A stretch of 6,275 bases of DNA from contig DAKU01000151.1 of NCBI GenBank assembly GCA_002508425.1, positions 3,865 through 10,139 on the forward strand, given 5' to 3'. The notes under the pieces are model-generated. The model was given only the letters and a program-made list of their open reading frames with translations. It did not search any database and was not told the DNA's origin. Made by a program: the position numbers and the translations under genes. The stretch comes from Methanosarcinaceae archaeon UBA470 (GTDB lineage: Archaea > Halobacteriota > Methanosarcinia > Methanosarcinales > Methanosarcinaceae). The first letter of the stretch is position 1. Every line of letters starts with the position of its first letter. This document shows, piece after piece, positions 1 to 5,771 of this stretch.

Positions 1-214
1 GATAATGGCGCTCATGTTCTTCATGATCTACATCTATATGCACGTCTACTGCAGAAATGCCCTTTTTGTTCGCCTCGCCTATCCTTACTGATACGTCAAC
101 TACAGACTCAATAACCTCACGTACTTTTTCCCTGTCAGCTCCCAGAGAGATAAGGGTTCCAAGGATCATATCCCCGGATGCACCTGAAAAAGCGTCAAAT
201 ATAATTGATCTCAT
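1..214 (-). CDS. larC: LarC, nickel-pincer cofactor nickel insertion protein (5' part, runs off left edge)
   Basis: The first 71 residues are visible, and the rest lies beyond base 1. The start reads MRSIIFDAFSGASGDMILG, the conserved N-terminal signature of the LarC (DUF111) family, with the acidic FDxFSGxSGDM motif at residues 6-16. A histidine/acid-rich stretch, HIDVDHEEHERHY, follows at residues 59-71 and is compatible with nickel handling. In characterised bacteria LarC is a CTP-dependent cyclometallase that inserts nickel into the dithio-pyridinium mononucleotide, the last step of nickel-pincer nucleotide synthesis in the cytoplasm. The ATG (214-212) overlaps the larB stop codon as ATGA, so the two are almost certainly co-transcribed and translationally coupled. 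Identification is firm. Whether the full gene is intact, or split or frameshifted as in Lactiplantibacillus, cannot be seen here. Confidence 0.9.
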   Translation of the reverse strand, partial: MRSIIFDAFSGASGDMILGTLISLGADREKVREVIESVVDVSVRIGEANKKGISAVDVHIDVDHEEHERHY

Positions 215-1005
215 GCCTGCTTCTCCTCAGTTTTTCCACCACGTGCCTTGGCAGCATTATTAGCTATCCTTGCAGCAAAAGCTCCTGCAACGAATCCTGC
301 ATCAATGTTCACTACCGAAAGCACGGAACATGACTGCAGCATAGAAAGCAGTGCAGCCTCGCCTTTTGCCCCTGCTCCATAACCAGTAGATACAGGCACA
401 CCAATGACCGGTACATCCACAAGCCCTGACACAACCGTAGGTAATGTACCTTCCCTGCCAGCAGCTACCACAATGGAATCCGGCTTATATGCCTGGAGCT
501 TGAGCATCTCTCCTACAAGCCTGTGAAAACCCGCTACACCCACATCATAGATAGCAATGGTCTCACATCCCATTTCCGAAGCTACTATGCGTGCTTCTTC
601 GGCAACTGCAATATCAGCAGTTCCAGCAGAGATAATCACTACCATACCTCCGGTTTTTGGTGCAGGTGTGCCATTATGCACCACCACTGTCCTCTTGTAC
701 TTTCCCCATTCCATCTCTTCGGGGCTGAAGGCATCTTCAAGTAGCTTTACATTAGTTTCATTAAGACGTGTAATGAGCACCCTGCCACATGCAGTTACAT
801 GTGCTTGTGCTATCTTAACCACATCTTCGGGCTCCTTGCCTTCCGCAAGGATGGCTTCCATTATACCCGTACGATTACTTCTACAGGTATCTATCTTCGC
901 AATATCGGAAACAGGCACGTAACCCATACCACGTATCAAAGATTCAGCAGCATCAATGTCTGTTTCGTTGTTTTTGATCTTAAGCAGGATATCTCTGAGG
1001 TCCAT
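211..1005 (-). CDS. larB: LarB, pyridinium-3,5-biscarboxylic acid mononucleotide synthase
   Basis: LarB performs the first committed step of nickel-pincer nucleotide synthesis: it carboxylates the pyridinium ring of nicotinic acid adenine dinucleotide and hydrolyses the phosphoanhydride. The protein is 264 residues from the ATG at 1005, about the family's usual length. The N-terminal third has the LarB signature around RSNRTGIMEAILAEGK. The C-terminal two thirds is a PurE/AIR-carboxylase-like domain with SAGT (126-129), the GVAGFHRL motif (156-163), the loop GREGTLPTVVSGLVD and the closing NIDAGFVAG (233-241). Cys226, in MLQSCS, appears to be the cysteine that forms the covalent pyridinium adduct in the characterised enzyme (from memory of the family). 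A GTG six bases upstream (1011) is an alternative start. Neither start has a Shine-Dalgarno sequence, so translation may be leaderless or nearly so. larB leads larC in one unit and is divergent from the transporter operon. Confidence 0.93.
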   Translation of the reverse strand: MDLRDILLKIKNNETDIDAAESLIRGMGYVPVSDIAKIDTCRSNRTGIMEAILAEGKEPEDVVKIAQAHVTACGRVLITRLNETNVKLLEDAFSPEEMEWGKYKRTVVVHNGTPAPKTGGMVVIISAGTADIAVAEEARIVASEMGCETIAIYDVGVAGFHRLVGEMLKLQAYKPDSIVVAAGREGTLPTVVSGLVDVPVIGVPVSTGYGAGAKGEAALLSMLQSCSVLSVVNIDAGFVAGAFAARIANNAAKARGGKTEEKQA

Positions 1006-1027
1006 GTTCACGTCCGAATATTGGAGT

Positions 1028-1040
1028 AAAAGTTTAAGAT
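1028..1040 (-). promoter_or_regulatory. Weak candidate TATA element for larBC
   Basis: On the minus strand this stretch reads ATCTTAAACTTTT, preceded by a purine-rich GGGAAAG. It lies about 25-30 bases before the larB start codons, the distance expected if the mRNA begins at or near the start codon, which would fit the lack of a ribosome binding site. The match to the archaeal TATA consensus is poor. A second A/T-rich candidate (ATTTATTTTTT, minus strand, around 1075-1085) would give a leader of about 45 bases. Confidence 0.22.
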
Positions 1041-1137
1041 GCTTTCCCAGTAACTAACTAAGACTAAAGATTCAAAAAATAAATCCACACGACGACTCTT
1101 ATTTCATACTTTGCACTACTCCATAAAAACCGGATAG

Positions 1138-1148
1138 TTTTTTATATC
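1138..1148 (+). promoter_or_regulatory. TATA box, candidate main promoter of the transporter operon
   Basis: The run TTTTTTATATC closely matches the archaeal TATA consensus. Archaeal transcription usually starts about 25 bases downstream, here near 1168-1172, giving a leader of roughly 185-190 bases before the ATG at 1358. No convincing purine-rich BRE precedes the box. A perfect palindrome begins two bases after it, so a bound protein would cover the initiation region. Confidence 0.5.
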
Positions 1149-1149
1149 A

Positions 1150-1169
1150 TTATGTTTGTTCAAACATAA
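1150..1169. promoter_or_regulatory. Perfect palindrome, candidate repressor operator
   Basis: The arms TTATGTTTG (1150-1158) and CAAACATAA (1161-1169) are exact reverse complements separated by TT. The symmetry and size fit a dimeric helix-turn-helix or ribbon-helix-helix regulator. Its position between the TATA box and the predicted start site is where archaeal repressors commonly act. It is too A/T-rich and too tightly closed (2-base centre) to be a good RNA hairpin. The cognate regulator is not in the window. A metal- or oxyanion-responsive factor is a guess from the downstream genes. Confidence 0.6.
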
Positions 1170-1212
1170 CGCTAAAAACAGTAAAAGTCTAACAGATATT
1201 GCAATGAATGGA

Positions 1213-1227
1213 AAAAGGGTATAATAA
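1213..1227 (+). promoter_or_regulatory. Second TATA-like element with purine-rich upstream sequence
   Basis: TATAATAA at 1220-1227 is preceded by the purine run AAAAGGG, which resembles a BRE. If used, transcription would start near 1248-1252, just before the first leader hairpin, giving a leader of about 105 bases. A/T-rich intergenic DNA often yields such matches by chance. Confidence 0.25.
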
Positions 1228-1255
1228 TTCTGATTTTTTGTCGCTCCATGTTGTA

Positions 1256-1277
1256 ACATTCTATGCTTTTAGAATGT
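1256..1277 (+). promoter_or_regulatory. Leader hairpin 1 (8-bp stem, 6-base loop)
   Basis: ACATTCTA (1256-1263) and TAGAATGT (1270-1277) are perfect reverse complements around the loop TGCTTT. It lies in the presumed 5' untranslated leader. It could act as an RNA hairpin or as a DNA operator. There is no U-tract after it, so it does not look like an intrinsic terminator. The heptamer AGAATGT of its 3' arm recurs in the loop of hairpin 2. Confidence 0.5.
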
Positions 1278-1282
1278 GATAG

Positions 1283-1330
1283 ATCAACGGGTTGTGTAGG
1301 ACGCAGAATGTCGTCTTAAACCCATTCGAT
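1283..1330 (+). promoter_or_regulatory. Leader hairpin 2, extended imperfect stem-loop
   Basis: From the apex outward, TAGGACG (1297-1303) pairs with CGTCTTA (1312-1318), with one G-U pair, around the 8-base loop CAGAATGT. After a 3-base bulge (1294-1296), GGGTT (1289-1293) pairs with AACCC (1319-1323). Beyond a C/A mismatch, AA pairs with TT, and ATC (1283-1285) pairs with GAT (1328-1330) past a bulged C. The total is about 17 pairs. The stem ends 13 bases before the ribosome binding site. The loop contains AGAATGT, the exact complement of the 5' arm of hairpin 1, so an alternative pairing or pseudoknot is possible. Confidence 0.5.
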
Positions 1331-1343
1331 GCAGACTGCTGTA

Positions 1344-1350
1344 AAGGTGG
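1344..1350 (+). promoter_or_regulatory. Ribosome binding site that fixes the lipoprotein start
   Basis: AAGGTGG lies seven bases before ATG 1358 and complements the archaeal 16S rRNA 3' end. It selects this ATG over the in-frame TTG at 1292, which would place 22 unsuited residues before the signal peptide and would begin inside leader hairpin 2. Confidence 0.8.
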
Positions 1351-1357
1351 AAACGAT

Positions 1358-3367
1358 ATGAATCAAAAAATCAAAATTGTATTCATAGCCATTATGCTGG
1401 TGGCTGCAGTCTTTTTAAGTGGCTGTGTAGATAGCAATTCAGTAAATGAAAGCAAATCAAACTCTGACCAAGTGGCAGAAAATGATAATAACAGTAAAAT
1501 GATGAGTGTACAGGAAGACATTAGTACCAACGGAATCAATGAGAATGCGAATGTTTATTCCGTCAATGCTACAACAAACATCACCACATCTGCTTATTCT
1601 CTCAACACTACCAATACGACATCTACTTATACACATTATTCAAGTAGTGGCAGCTCTTCGAAGAAGAGTGACAGTTCTTCTAAAGAAACTATAACTGTAT
1701 CCGCTGCCGCAAGTCTTACTGAAGCATTCACAAACATAGAAAAAGAATTTGAGACAGAGAATCCGGATATAGATGTCGTTTGTAACTTCGGAGCATCAGG
1801 TACACTTCGTACACAGATAGAAGGAGGAGCACCTGTTGATGTATTTGCTTCAGCAGCCGAGGACCAGATGGATACACTCGCATCCAATGGGTTCGTATAT
1901 AACGATACCCGAGAGGATTTCGCTAAGAACTCACTGGTAATGATAGCTCAAAAGGGAAATGTACTCGGACTTACAGGCATGCAGGATCTTACAAATCCCG
2001 AAGTGGAGAAGATCTCGATTGGAAACCCTGATACCGTTCCTGCTGGAAAATATGCAAAAGAAGCGCTGACAAATGCAGGACTGTGGGATAGTGTTTCAAA
2101 TAAGACAATTTTGGCAGAGAATGTTAAACAGGCACTGGTCTATGTTGAAACAGGAGAAGCTGAAGCAGGATTTGTGTTCAGTACGGATGCATCATCTGCA
2201 AAGAATGGTTCGATAGAAGTCGTTACTTCAGTTCCTGTAAACACACCGATCACGTATCCAATAGCTGTAGTTTCATCAACACAACATAAGGAAGATTCAC
2301 AGCTGTTCATAGATTTCGTTACAGGAGAAAAAGGTCAACCCATACTGGAGCAATATGGTTTCGTTACTGAAACACAAAACGCAACCAATCAGATAACCGA
2401 TATGTTAGGCAGAGAGTTAACTGTCCCTGAACACATCGATTCTGTAATAGCTACATCCCCACCATCAACTATTCTTGTTTACATGCTTGCACCTGACAAG
2501 CTTTCGGGATGGAACTTCATCAATAGTTTTGACCACACTCTGATGGATGAGGAATATCTTAACCTGCCGGTGATCGGAGGCTGGTACGGTACAGAAAGCG
2601 GGAACTACGAGACCTTTATCGCTTTAAATCCCGATATCTTAATAGAAGGATACAATACCCAGGGTGACCTGAACGATACGATCCTGCCCCGGCAGGAAAA
2701 CTTTGGCAGCATTCCTGTGGTAGCTGTTTCCGGGTCCACAATCTATGTACTAAAATCTGAGCCGACTATTGAATTTATGGGCACTTTACTTGACTGTGAG
2801 GACCAGGCAGATAAACTTATAGACTTCCGCAATTCTGTCCTTACTGAGATCAACGATACTATAAAGGATATTCCAGAGGACCAGAGAGTACATGTGTACT
2901 ATGCAGAAGGTCCAAAGGGACTTGCGACAGATCCTTCAGGTTCACAGCACTCTCAGGTCATAGACATCTGCGGTGGTATAAATGTTGCAAACTGCACCCT
3001 TACCCCAGGAAATGGTATGACAGCAGTTTCCATGGAAAATGTCATAGCATGGAATCCTGAAGTGATACTGACATCCAATCCTCAGTTCTACAACTCTGTA
3101 TATTCTGATCCACTCTGGGTAAATATAGATGCAGTGGCAAACAAGCGAGTATATCTTGCACCTCAGAATCCCTTCTGCTGGATAGACAGGCCACAGGGAG
3201 CACATCTGATTCTAGGAACTGCCTGGACTGCAAAAGTGTTGTATCCAGATCAGTTTTCAGATATGAACCTTGAGAGCCTGACAAGTGAGTTCTATTCTGA
3301 TTTCTTCCACTACGATCTCACTGAAGAGGAGCTCAACTCGTTGTTGTACCCTGAAACAGAGGCATAA
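1358..3367 (+). CDS. Lipoprotein fusing a ModA-type and a class III (MolA/BtuF-type) substrate-binding domain
   Basis: An exported, membrane-anchored binding protein of 669 residues, about twice the length of either family alone. Residues 1-22 are a lipoprotein signal with lipobox FLSGC, and Cys23 is the expected anchor. Residues 24-110 are a Ser/Thr/Asn-rich linker with at least six N-glycosylation sequons (N30, N44, N70, N74, N83, N86). Residues 111-336 form a ModA-like oxyanion domain with AAASL (Ser119), GASGTL (Ser147), PVDVFASAAEDQMD, NPDTVPAGKYAKEAL and TDASSAK. The usual Tyr before TDA is Phe274. Residues 345-655 form a class III domain: ITDMLGRELTVP, HVYYAEGPKGLATD, CGGINVANC, WNPEVILTSN, RVYLAPQNPFCWIDRP and ILGTAWTAKVLYP. 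This half resembles Haemophilus MolA, which binds molybdate/tungstate, but siderophore or corrinoid ligands cannot be excluded. It heads the operon, and the FecCD permease three genes downstream is the natural partner of the second domain. No ModB permease is visible. Confidence 0.88.
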   Translation: MNQKIKIVFIAIMLVAAVFLSGCVDSNSVNESKSNSDQVAENDNNSKMMSVQEDISTNGINENANVYSVNATTNITTSAYSLNTTNTTSTYTHYSSSGSSSKKSDSSSKETITVSAAASLTEAFTNIEKEFETENPDIDVVCNFGASGTLRTQIEGGAPVDVFASAAEDQMDTLASNGFVYNDTREDFAKNSLVMIAQKGNVLGLTGMQDLTNPEVEKISIGNPDTVPAGKYAKEALTNAGLWDSVSNKTILAENVKQALVYVETGEAEAGFVFSTDASSAKNGSIEVVTSVPVNTPITYPIAVVSSTQHKEDSQLFIDFVTGEKGQPILEQYGFVTETQNATNQITDMLGRELTVPEHIDSVIATSPPSTILVYMLAPDKLSGWNFINSFDHTLMDEEYLNLPVIGGWYGTESGNYETFIALNPDILIEGYNTQGDLNDTILPRQENFGSIPVVAVSGSTIYVLKSEPTIEFMGTLLDCEDQADKLIDFRNSVLTEINDTIKDIPEDQRVHVYYAEGPKGLATDPSGSQHSQVIDICGGINVANCTLTPGNGMTAVSMENVIAWNPEVILTSNPQFYNSVYSDPLWVNIDAVANKRVYLAPQNPFCWIDRPQGAHLILGTAWTAKVLYPDQFSDMNLESLTSEFYSDFFHYDLTEEELNSLLYPETEA

Positions 3368-3369
3368 AT

Positions 3370-3996
3370 ATGAATGGGAATAAAAGTAATTCCCCGGGAT
3401 TTCCTTATATTGCGGAGCATATTTTTGCTCCCATTTATCCCGTTATTGCAGACTACATAATAAAAGAAAGCAGGGTAAAAGAAGGAGTATGTATGGACAT
3501 GGGATGCGGTATCGCATCTCTGGGAATCGCTATTGCCGAAATCACGGATATGCAGGTCTACAGCATTGATTTTTCAGGAAATATGTGTGTTCTTTCAAAG
3601 GAAAAAGCTCTTCGTCATGGCGTATCCGATAAAGTTGTTCCTGTGCTGGCAGATGTGCATCTGCTTCCTTTTGGGGATAACTGTACAAATCTCATTGTAA
3701 GCCGTGGATCAGTATTTTTCTGGAAAGATCTTCCCATTGCTTTCAGGGAAATTGCCCGTATCCTTGCTCCAAACGGACAGGCATGGATAGGTGGTGGTTT
3801 TGGTACAAAGGAATTGAAGGAGCAAATATCTGAAAAAATGCTTGCTATTGACCCGGAGTGGCACAATAATGCAAAAGAACGCCTAAGCCCTGAAAATATT
3901 CAGGCCATGCAGAAAGCTGGGGGAGAAACGGGGCTTGCCTGCCGTACAGTACAAGATGATTCTGGATTCTGGGTGGTAATTAATAAGGAGGAATAA
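3370..3996 (+). CDS. Class I SAM-dependent methyltransferase, unknown substrate
   Basis: A cytoplasmic protein of 208 residues with a Rossmann-type methyltransferase fold (Methyltransf_11/25 type). Motif I is DMGCGIASLG (43-52), the acidic residue that usually contacts the ribose is Asp67 in YSIDFSGNM, and the next conserved block is ADVHLLPFGD (94-103). The substrate-side segment VSRGSVFFWKD (110-120) and GGGFG (141-145) appear to mark a particular subfamily found in anaerobes. I recall such proteins near radical SAM and iron-type ABC transporter genes, but this is from memory and unverified. It starts 2 bases after the lipoprotein stop with a short GAGG (3359-3362) as ribosome binding site, and ends 2 bases before the radical SAM gene. 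Placement suggests it acts on the imported ligand or on a chelator. The acceptor atom (C, N, O or S) cannot be told. The methyltransferase class is secure, the role is not. Confidence 0.85.
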   Translation: MNGNKSNSPGFPYIAEHIFAPIYPVIADYIIKESRVKEGVCMDMGCGIASLGIAIAEITDMQVYSIDFSGNMCVLSKEKALRHGVSDKVVPVLADVHLLPFGDNCTNLIVSRGSVFFWKDLPIAFREIARILAPNGQAWIGGGFGTKELKEQISEKMLAIDPEWHNNAKERLSPENIQAMQKAGGETGLACRTVQDDSGFWVVINKEE

Positions 3997-3998
3997 AA

Positions 3999-5771
3999 AT
4001 GAAGTGTAAGATTTGTGAAATTGGTTGTGATATCAGCGAGCATAGCTCAGGTAAATGTGGAACTTATGTGAGCGATGGAATAAATATAGTTCAAGAGGCT
4101 GATATCGGATACATGGGGTTCTACCCAATTTCGATAGAGACCGTTCCAATGCTTCATTTTTATTCAAATGGAAAATTCCTGCAAGTTTTCAGTACTGGTT
4201 GTAATTTTGAATGTCCGGGCTGCGTGGCAAGGCTGCTGGCATCCAACAGGTCTCTAGGTTGGCCTACACTCAGTCCTTCCCAGGTAGTGTCAAAAGCATT
4301 GCAGGAAAAATGCATAGGCGTTGTATCAACTCTCAATGAACCAGCTGCCAATTATTATATTTTTAAAAAACTTGCAACTCTGGCAAAAGAGAATGATCTA
4401 TTAGTGGGTTGCTCTACTAATTGTTATTTTACAGACAATGCTATACAAGAACTGGGAAATATACTGGATTTTGTGAATGTGGGAATTAAAGGTTATTCCA
4501 ATACAAGTTACAGAGATTGCGGAGCTTTTTCTTCAGCTCCTGTTTTCCGTAATATTGCAAAACTGCTTGATATGGGTGTACATGTAGAGACTTCTGTAGT
4601 GTATTCCCGGGGAAAAGAGGACGATGTGCTGCAAGTTGCACAGACCATTTCAGAGATATCTCCAGAAATTCCCGTACAGCTTATGAGATTCATTCCTTTT
4701 GGAGATGCACCTCTTGAACTCGAGCCGTCCATAGGGGAGGCCGAAAATCTATGTAAAGCTTTGAGAGAGCATGTATCTCATGTCTATTTGTTCAATTCTC
4801 CTGGCACAGAACTGCTGAATACATATTGCCCACAGTGTGGTGATTTGCTAGCGGAAAGAGAGTTTCACGGACCCATGGGTTCCAAGCTGTTGAAGCCCTT
4901 GATTAATTATACTTGCAACTGCGGATATTCTATTCCAGCTACAGGAACAACTGCCAGGGAAAGTTTCAGTGAAGCAGGGTTCATGGGTGGTTACCGTATA
5001 AGCCGGGCTTTTGGTATGATACATGCAGTGCTTACTTGTATGGGAATACTGGATGAAAGAAAGATGCTGGAAGTATGGAGGGAAATTTCCGATGGTGATA
5101 CTCTGATGAAGATCCATCACCTTATACAACAGCCATACTTTTATCTTGATTTCATTCATCTTATAGCTGAAAAGGCAGGTACGCAGGAACAAGGGGAACA
5201 GCTTTCATCCTTTATCAAGGAGCGCATGGAAATAGTACATGATCTTGCAACAAAGAACCTAGGTCATAAGGCATATTATTGTATGGGATCTCCTCTTTTT
5301 GCACTGAATGCGGGAAGAATGGAGAATAATCTTGTAACATTTGCCGGCGGACAAAGTATCAATAAATTGCTACAGAAGGAAGGCAAGCCTGGTGTAAATG
5401 TACAGCCTGAGTTTATCAATGACAATAATCCTAAAACCATTTTCATTTCCGGTTTTCTTTCTCGGCCACTCAATGAGTTCTATGATTTATGTCAGCAATA
5501 TGGTATACAAGCAGATGCTGTGATGGAACAAAGGATATACGAAATCCCACCTTCCTGGGACTTTGGCAGCCCCCGCTGGATATTGGGTCTACTTTACATA
5601 GCCGAAAAGATGTATCCCGGAAAACTGGGTATTGATATTAAAAAAGAAGCAACTGAATTCTACAAGCGTTTCTATGATATGGAATATGAAGATGCTAGCC
5701 CAAACAGGTCATTCCATAGACCATCATCTCATGGATGGCCCAGGAAAATAACGGGGTGCACTCATGCCTGA
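3999..5771 (+). CDS. Radical SAM enzyme (PflA-like, COG1180 type) fused to a class III binding-protein-like C-terminal lobe
   Basis: A 590-residue protein without signal peptide, so cytoplasmic. The 4Fe-4S/SAM motif CNFECPGC (Cys68, Cys72, Cys75) is canonical CX3CX2C, with the family's NEP motif at 113-115. Residues 3-20 carry a CX2CX3CX9C cluster like the N-termini of COG1180 proteins. CPQC (277-280) and CNC (306-308) form a probable zinc-ribbon or second metal site. COG1180 proteins usually end near 330-340 residues. Here about 250 more follow. Residues 375-563 match the inter-lobe helix and second lobe of a class III binding protein: KAYYCMG (424-430), FAGGQSIN, NNPKTIFISG, QRIYEIPPSWD, ILGLLYIAEKMYP (528-540) and EFYKRFY (553-559). 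These parallel, in the same order, HVYYAEG, CGGINVA, WNPEVILTSN, KRVYLAPQN, ILGTAWTAKVLYP and EFYSDFF of the lipoprotein. The ribosome binding site AAGGAGG (3985-3991) is strong. The reaction is unknown. The added lobe may hold the transported ligand. Confidence 0.87.
   Translation: MKCKICEIGCDISEHSSGKCGTYVSDGINIVQEADIGYMGFYPISIETVPMLHFYSNGKFLQVFSTGCNFECPGCVARLLASNRSLGWPTLSPSQVVSKALQEKCIGVVSTLNEPAANYYIFKKLATLAKENDLLVGCSTNCYFTDNAIQELGNILDFVNVGIKGYSNTSYRDCGAFSSAPVFRNIAKLLDMGVHVETSVVYSRGKEDDVLQVAQTISEISPEIPVQLMRFIPFGDAPLELEPSIGEAENLCKALREHVSHVYLFNSPGTELLNTYCPQCGDLLAEREFHGPMGSKLLKPLINYTCNCGYSIPATGTTARESFSEAGFMGGYRISRAFGMIHAVLTCMGILDERKMLEVWREISDGDTLMKIHHLIQQPYFYLDFIHLIAEKAGTQEQGEQLSSFIKERMEIVHDLATKNLGHKAYYCMGSPLFALNAGRMENNLVTFAGGQSINKLLQKEGKPGVNVQPEFINDNNPKTIFISGFLSRPLNEFYDLCQQYGIQADAVMEQRIYEIPPSWDFGSPRWILGLLYIAEKMYPGKLGIDIKKEATEFYKRFYDMEYEDASPNRSFHRPSSHGWPRKITGCTHA
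5753..5758 (+). promoter_or_regulatory. Ribosome binding site within the radical SAM gene for the permease
   Basis: GGGGTG lies five bases before ATG 5764, inside the end of the radical SAM gene. It supports this start even though it makes the two genes overlap by eight bases, and indicates translational coupling. Confidence 0.65.

Larger units (their letters stand above)
1006..1357. other. Divergent intergenic control region between larB and the transporter operon
   Basis: This stretch of about 350 bases contains no credible gene. It is A/T-rich compared with the flanking coding sequence. From left to right it holds a weak larB promoter region, a strong plus-strand TATA box at 1138-1148, a perfect palindrome at 1150-1169, a second TATA-like element at 1220-1227, two leader hairpins at 1256-1277 and 1283-1330, and the ribosome binding site of the lipoprotein gene at 1344-1350. 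Each is listed separately. The first 100 bases or so (about 1045-1137) show nothing recognisable beyond A/T-richness. Confidence 0.8.

Noticed and set aside
557..922. Plus-strand open frame opposite larB
   Set aside because: It is a shadow of the larB coding strand, with no ribosome binding site and no recognisable domain.
1208..1279. 23-codon reading frame in the leader, a possible leader peptide
   Set aside because: It has no ribosome binding site, and the composition and length are as expected by chance in A/T-rich DNA. It overlaps the first hairpin but shows no sign of an attenuation peptide.
1264..1330. Leader hairpins as intrinsic terminators
   Set aside because: Neither hairpin is followed by a U-rich run. 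The sequence after hairpin 2 leads directly into a ribosome binding site.
1292..1357. Upstream in-frame TTG extension of the lipoprotein
   Set aside because: It adds 22 residues before a textbook lipoprotein signal, has no ribosome binding site, and begins inside the leader hairpin. ATG 1358 has AAGGTGG at the right distance.
4848..5192. Minus-strand 114-codon frame opposite the radical SAM gene
   Set aside because: It lies wholly within a well-supported gene on the other strand, with no recognisable motif and no promoter or ribosome binding site.
3999..5771. Assignment of the radical SAM protein to haem breakdown (ChuW/HutW) or molybdopterin synthesis (MoaA)
   Set aside because: The N-terminal cysteine set, NEP motif and CNFECPGC region match the PflA-like COG1180 type. 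HemN-type and MoaA-type motifs are absent.
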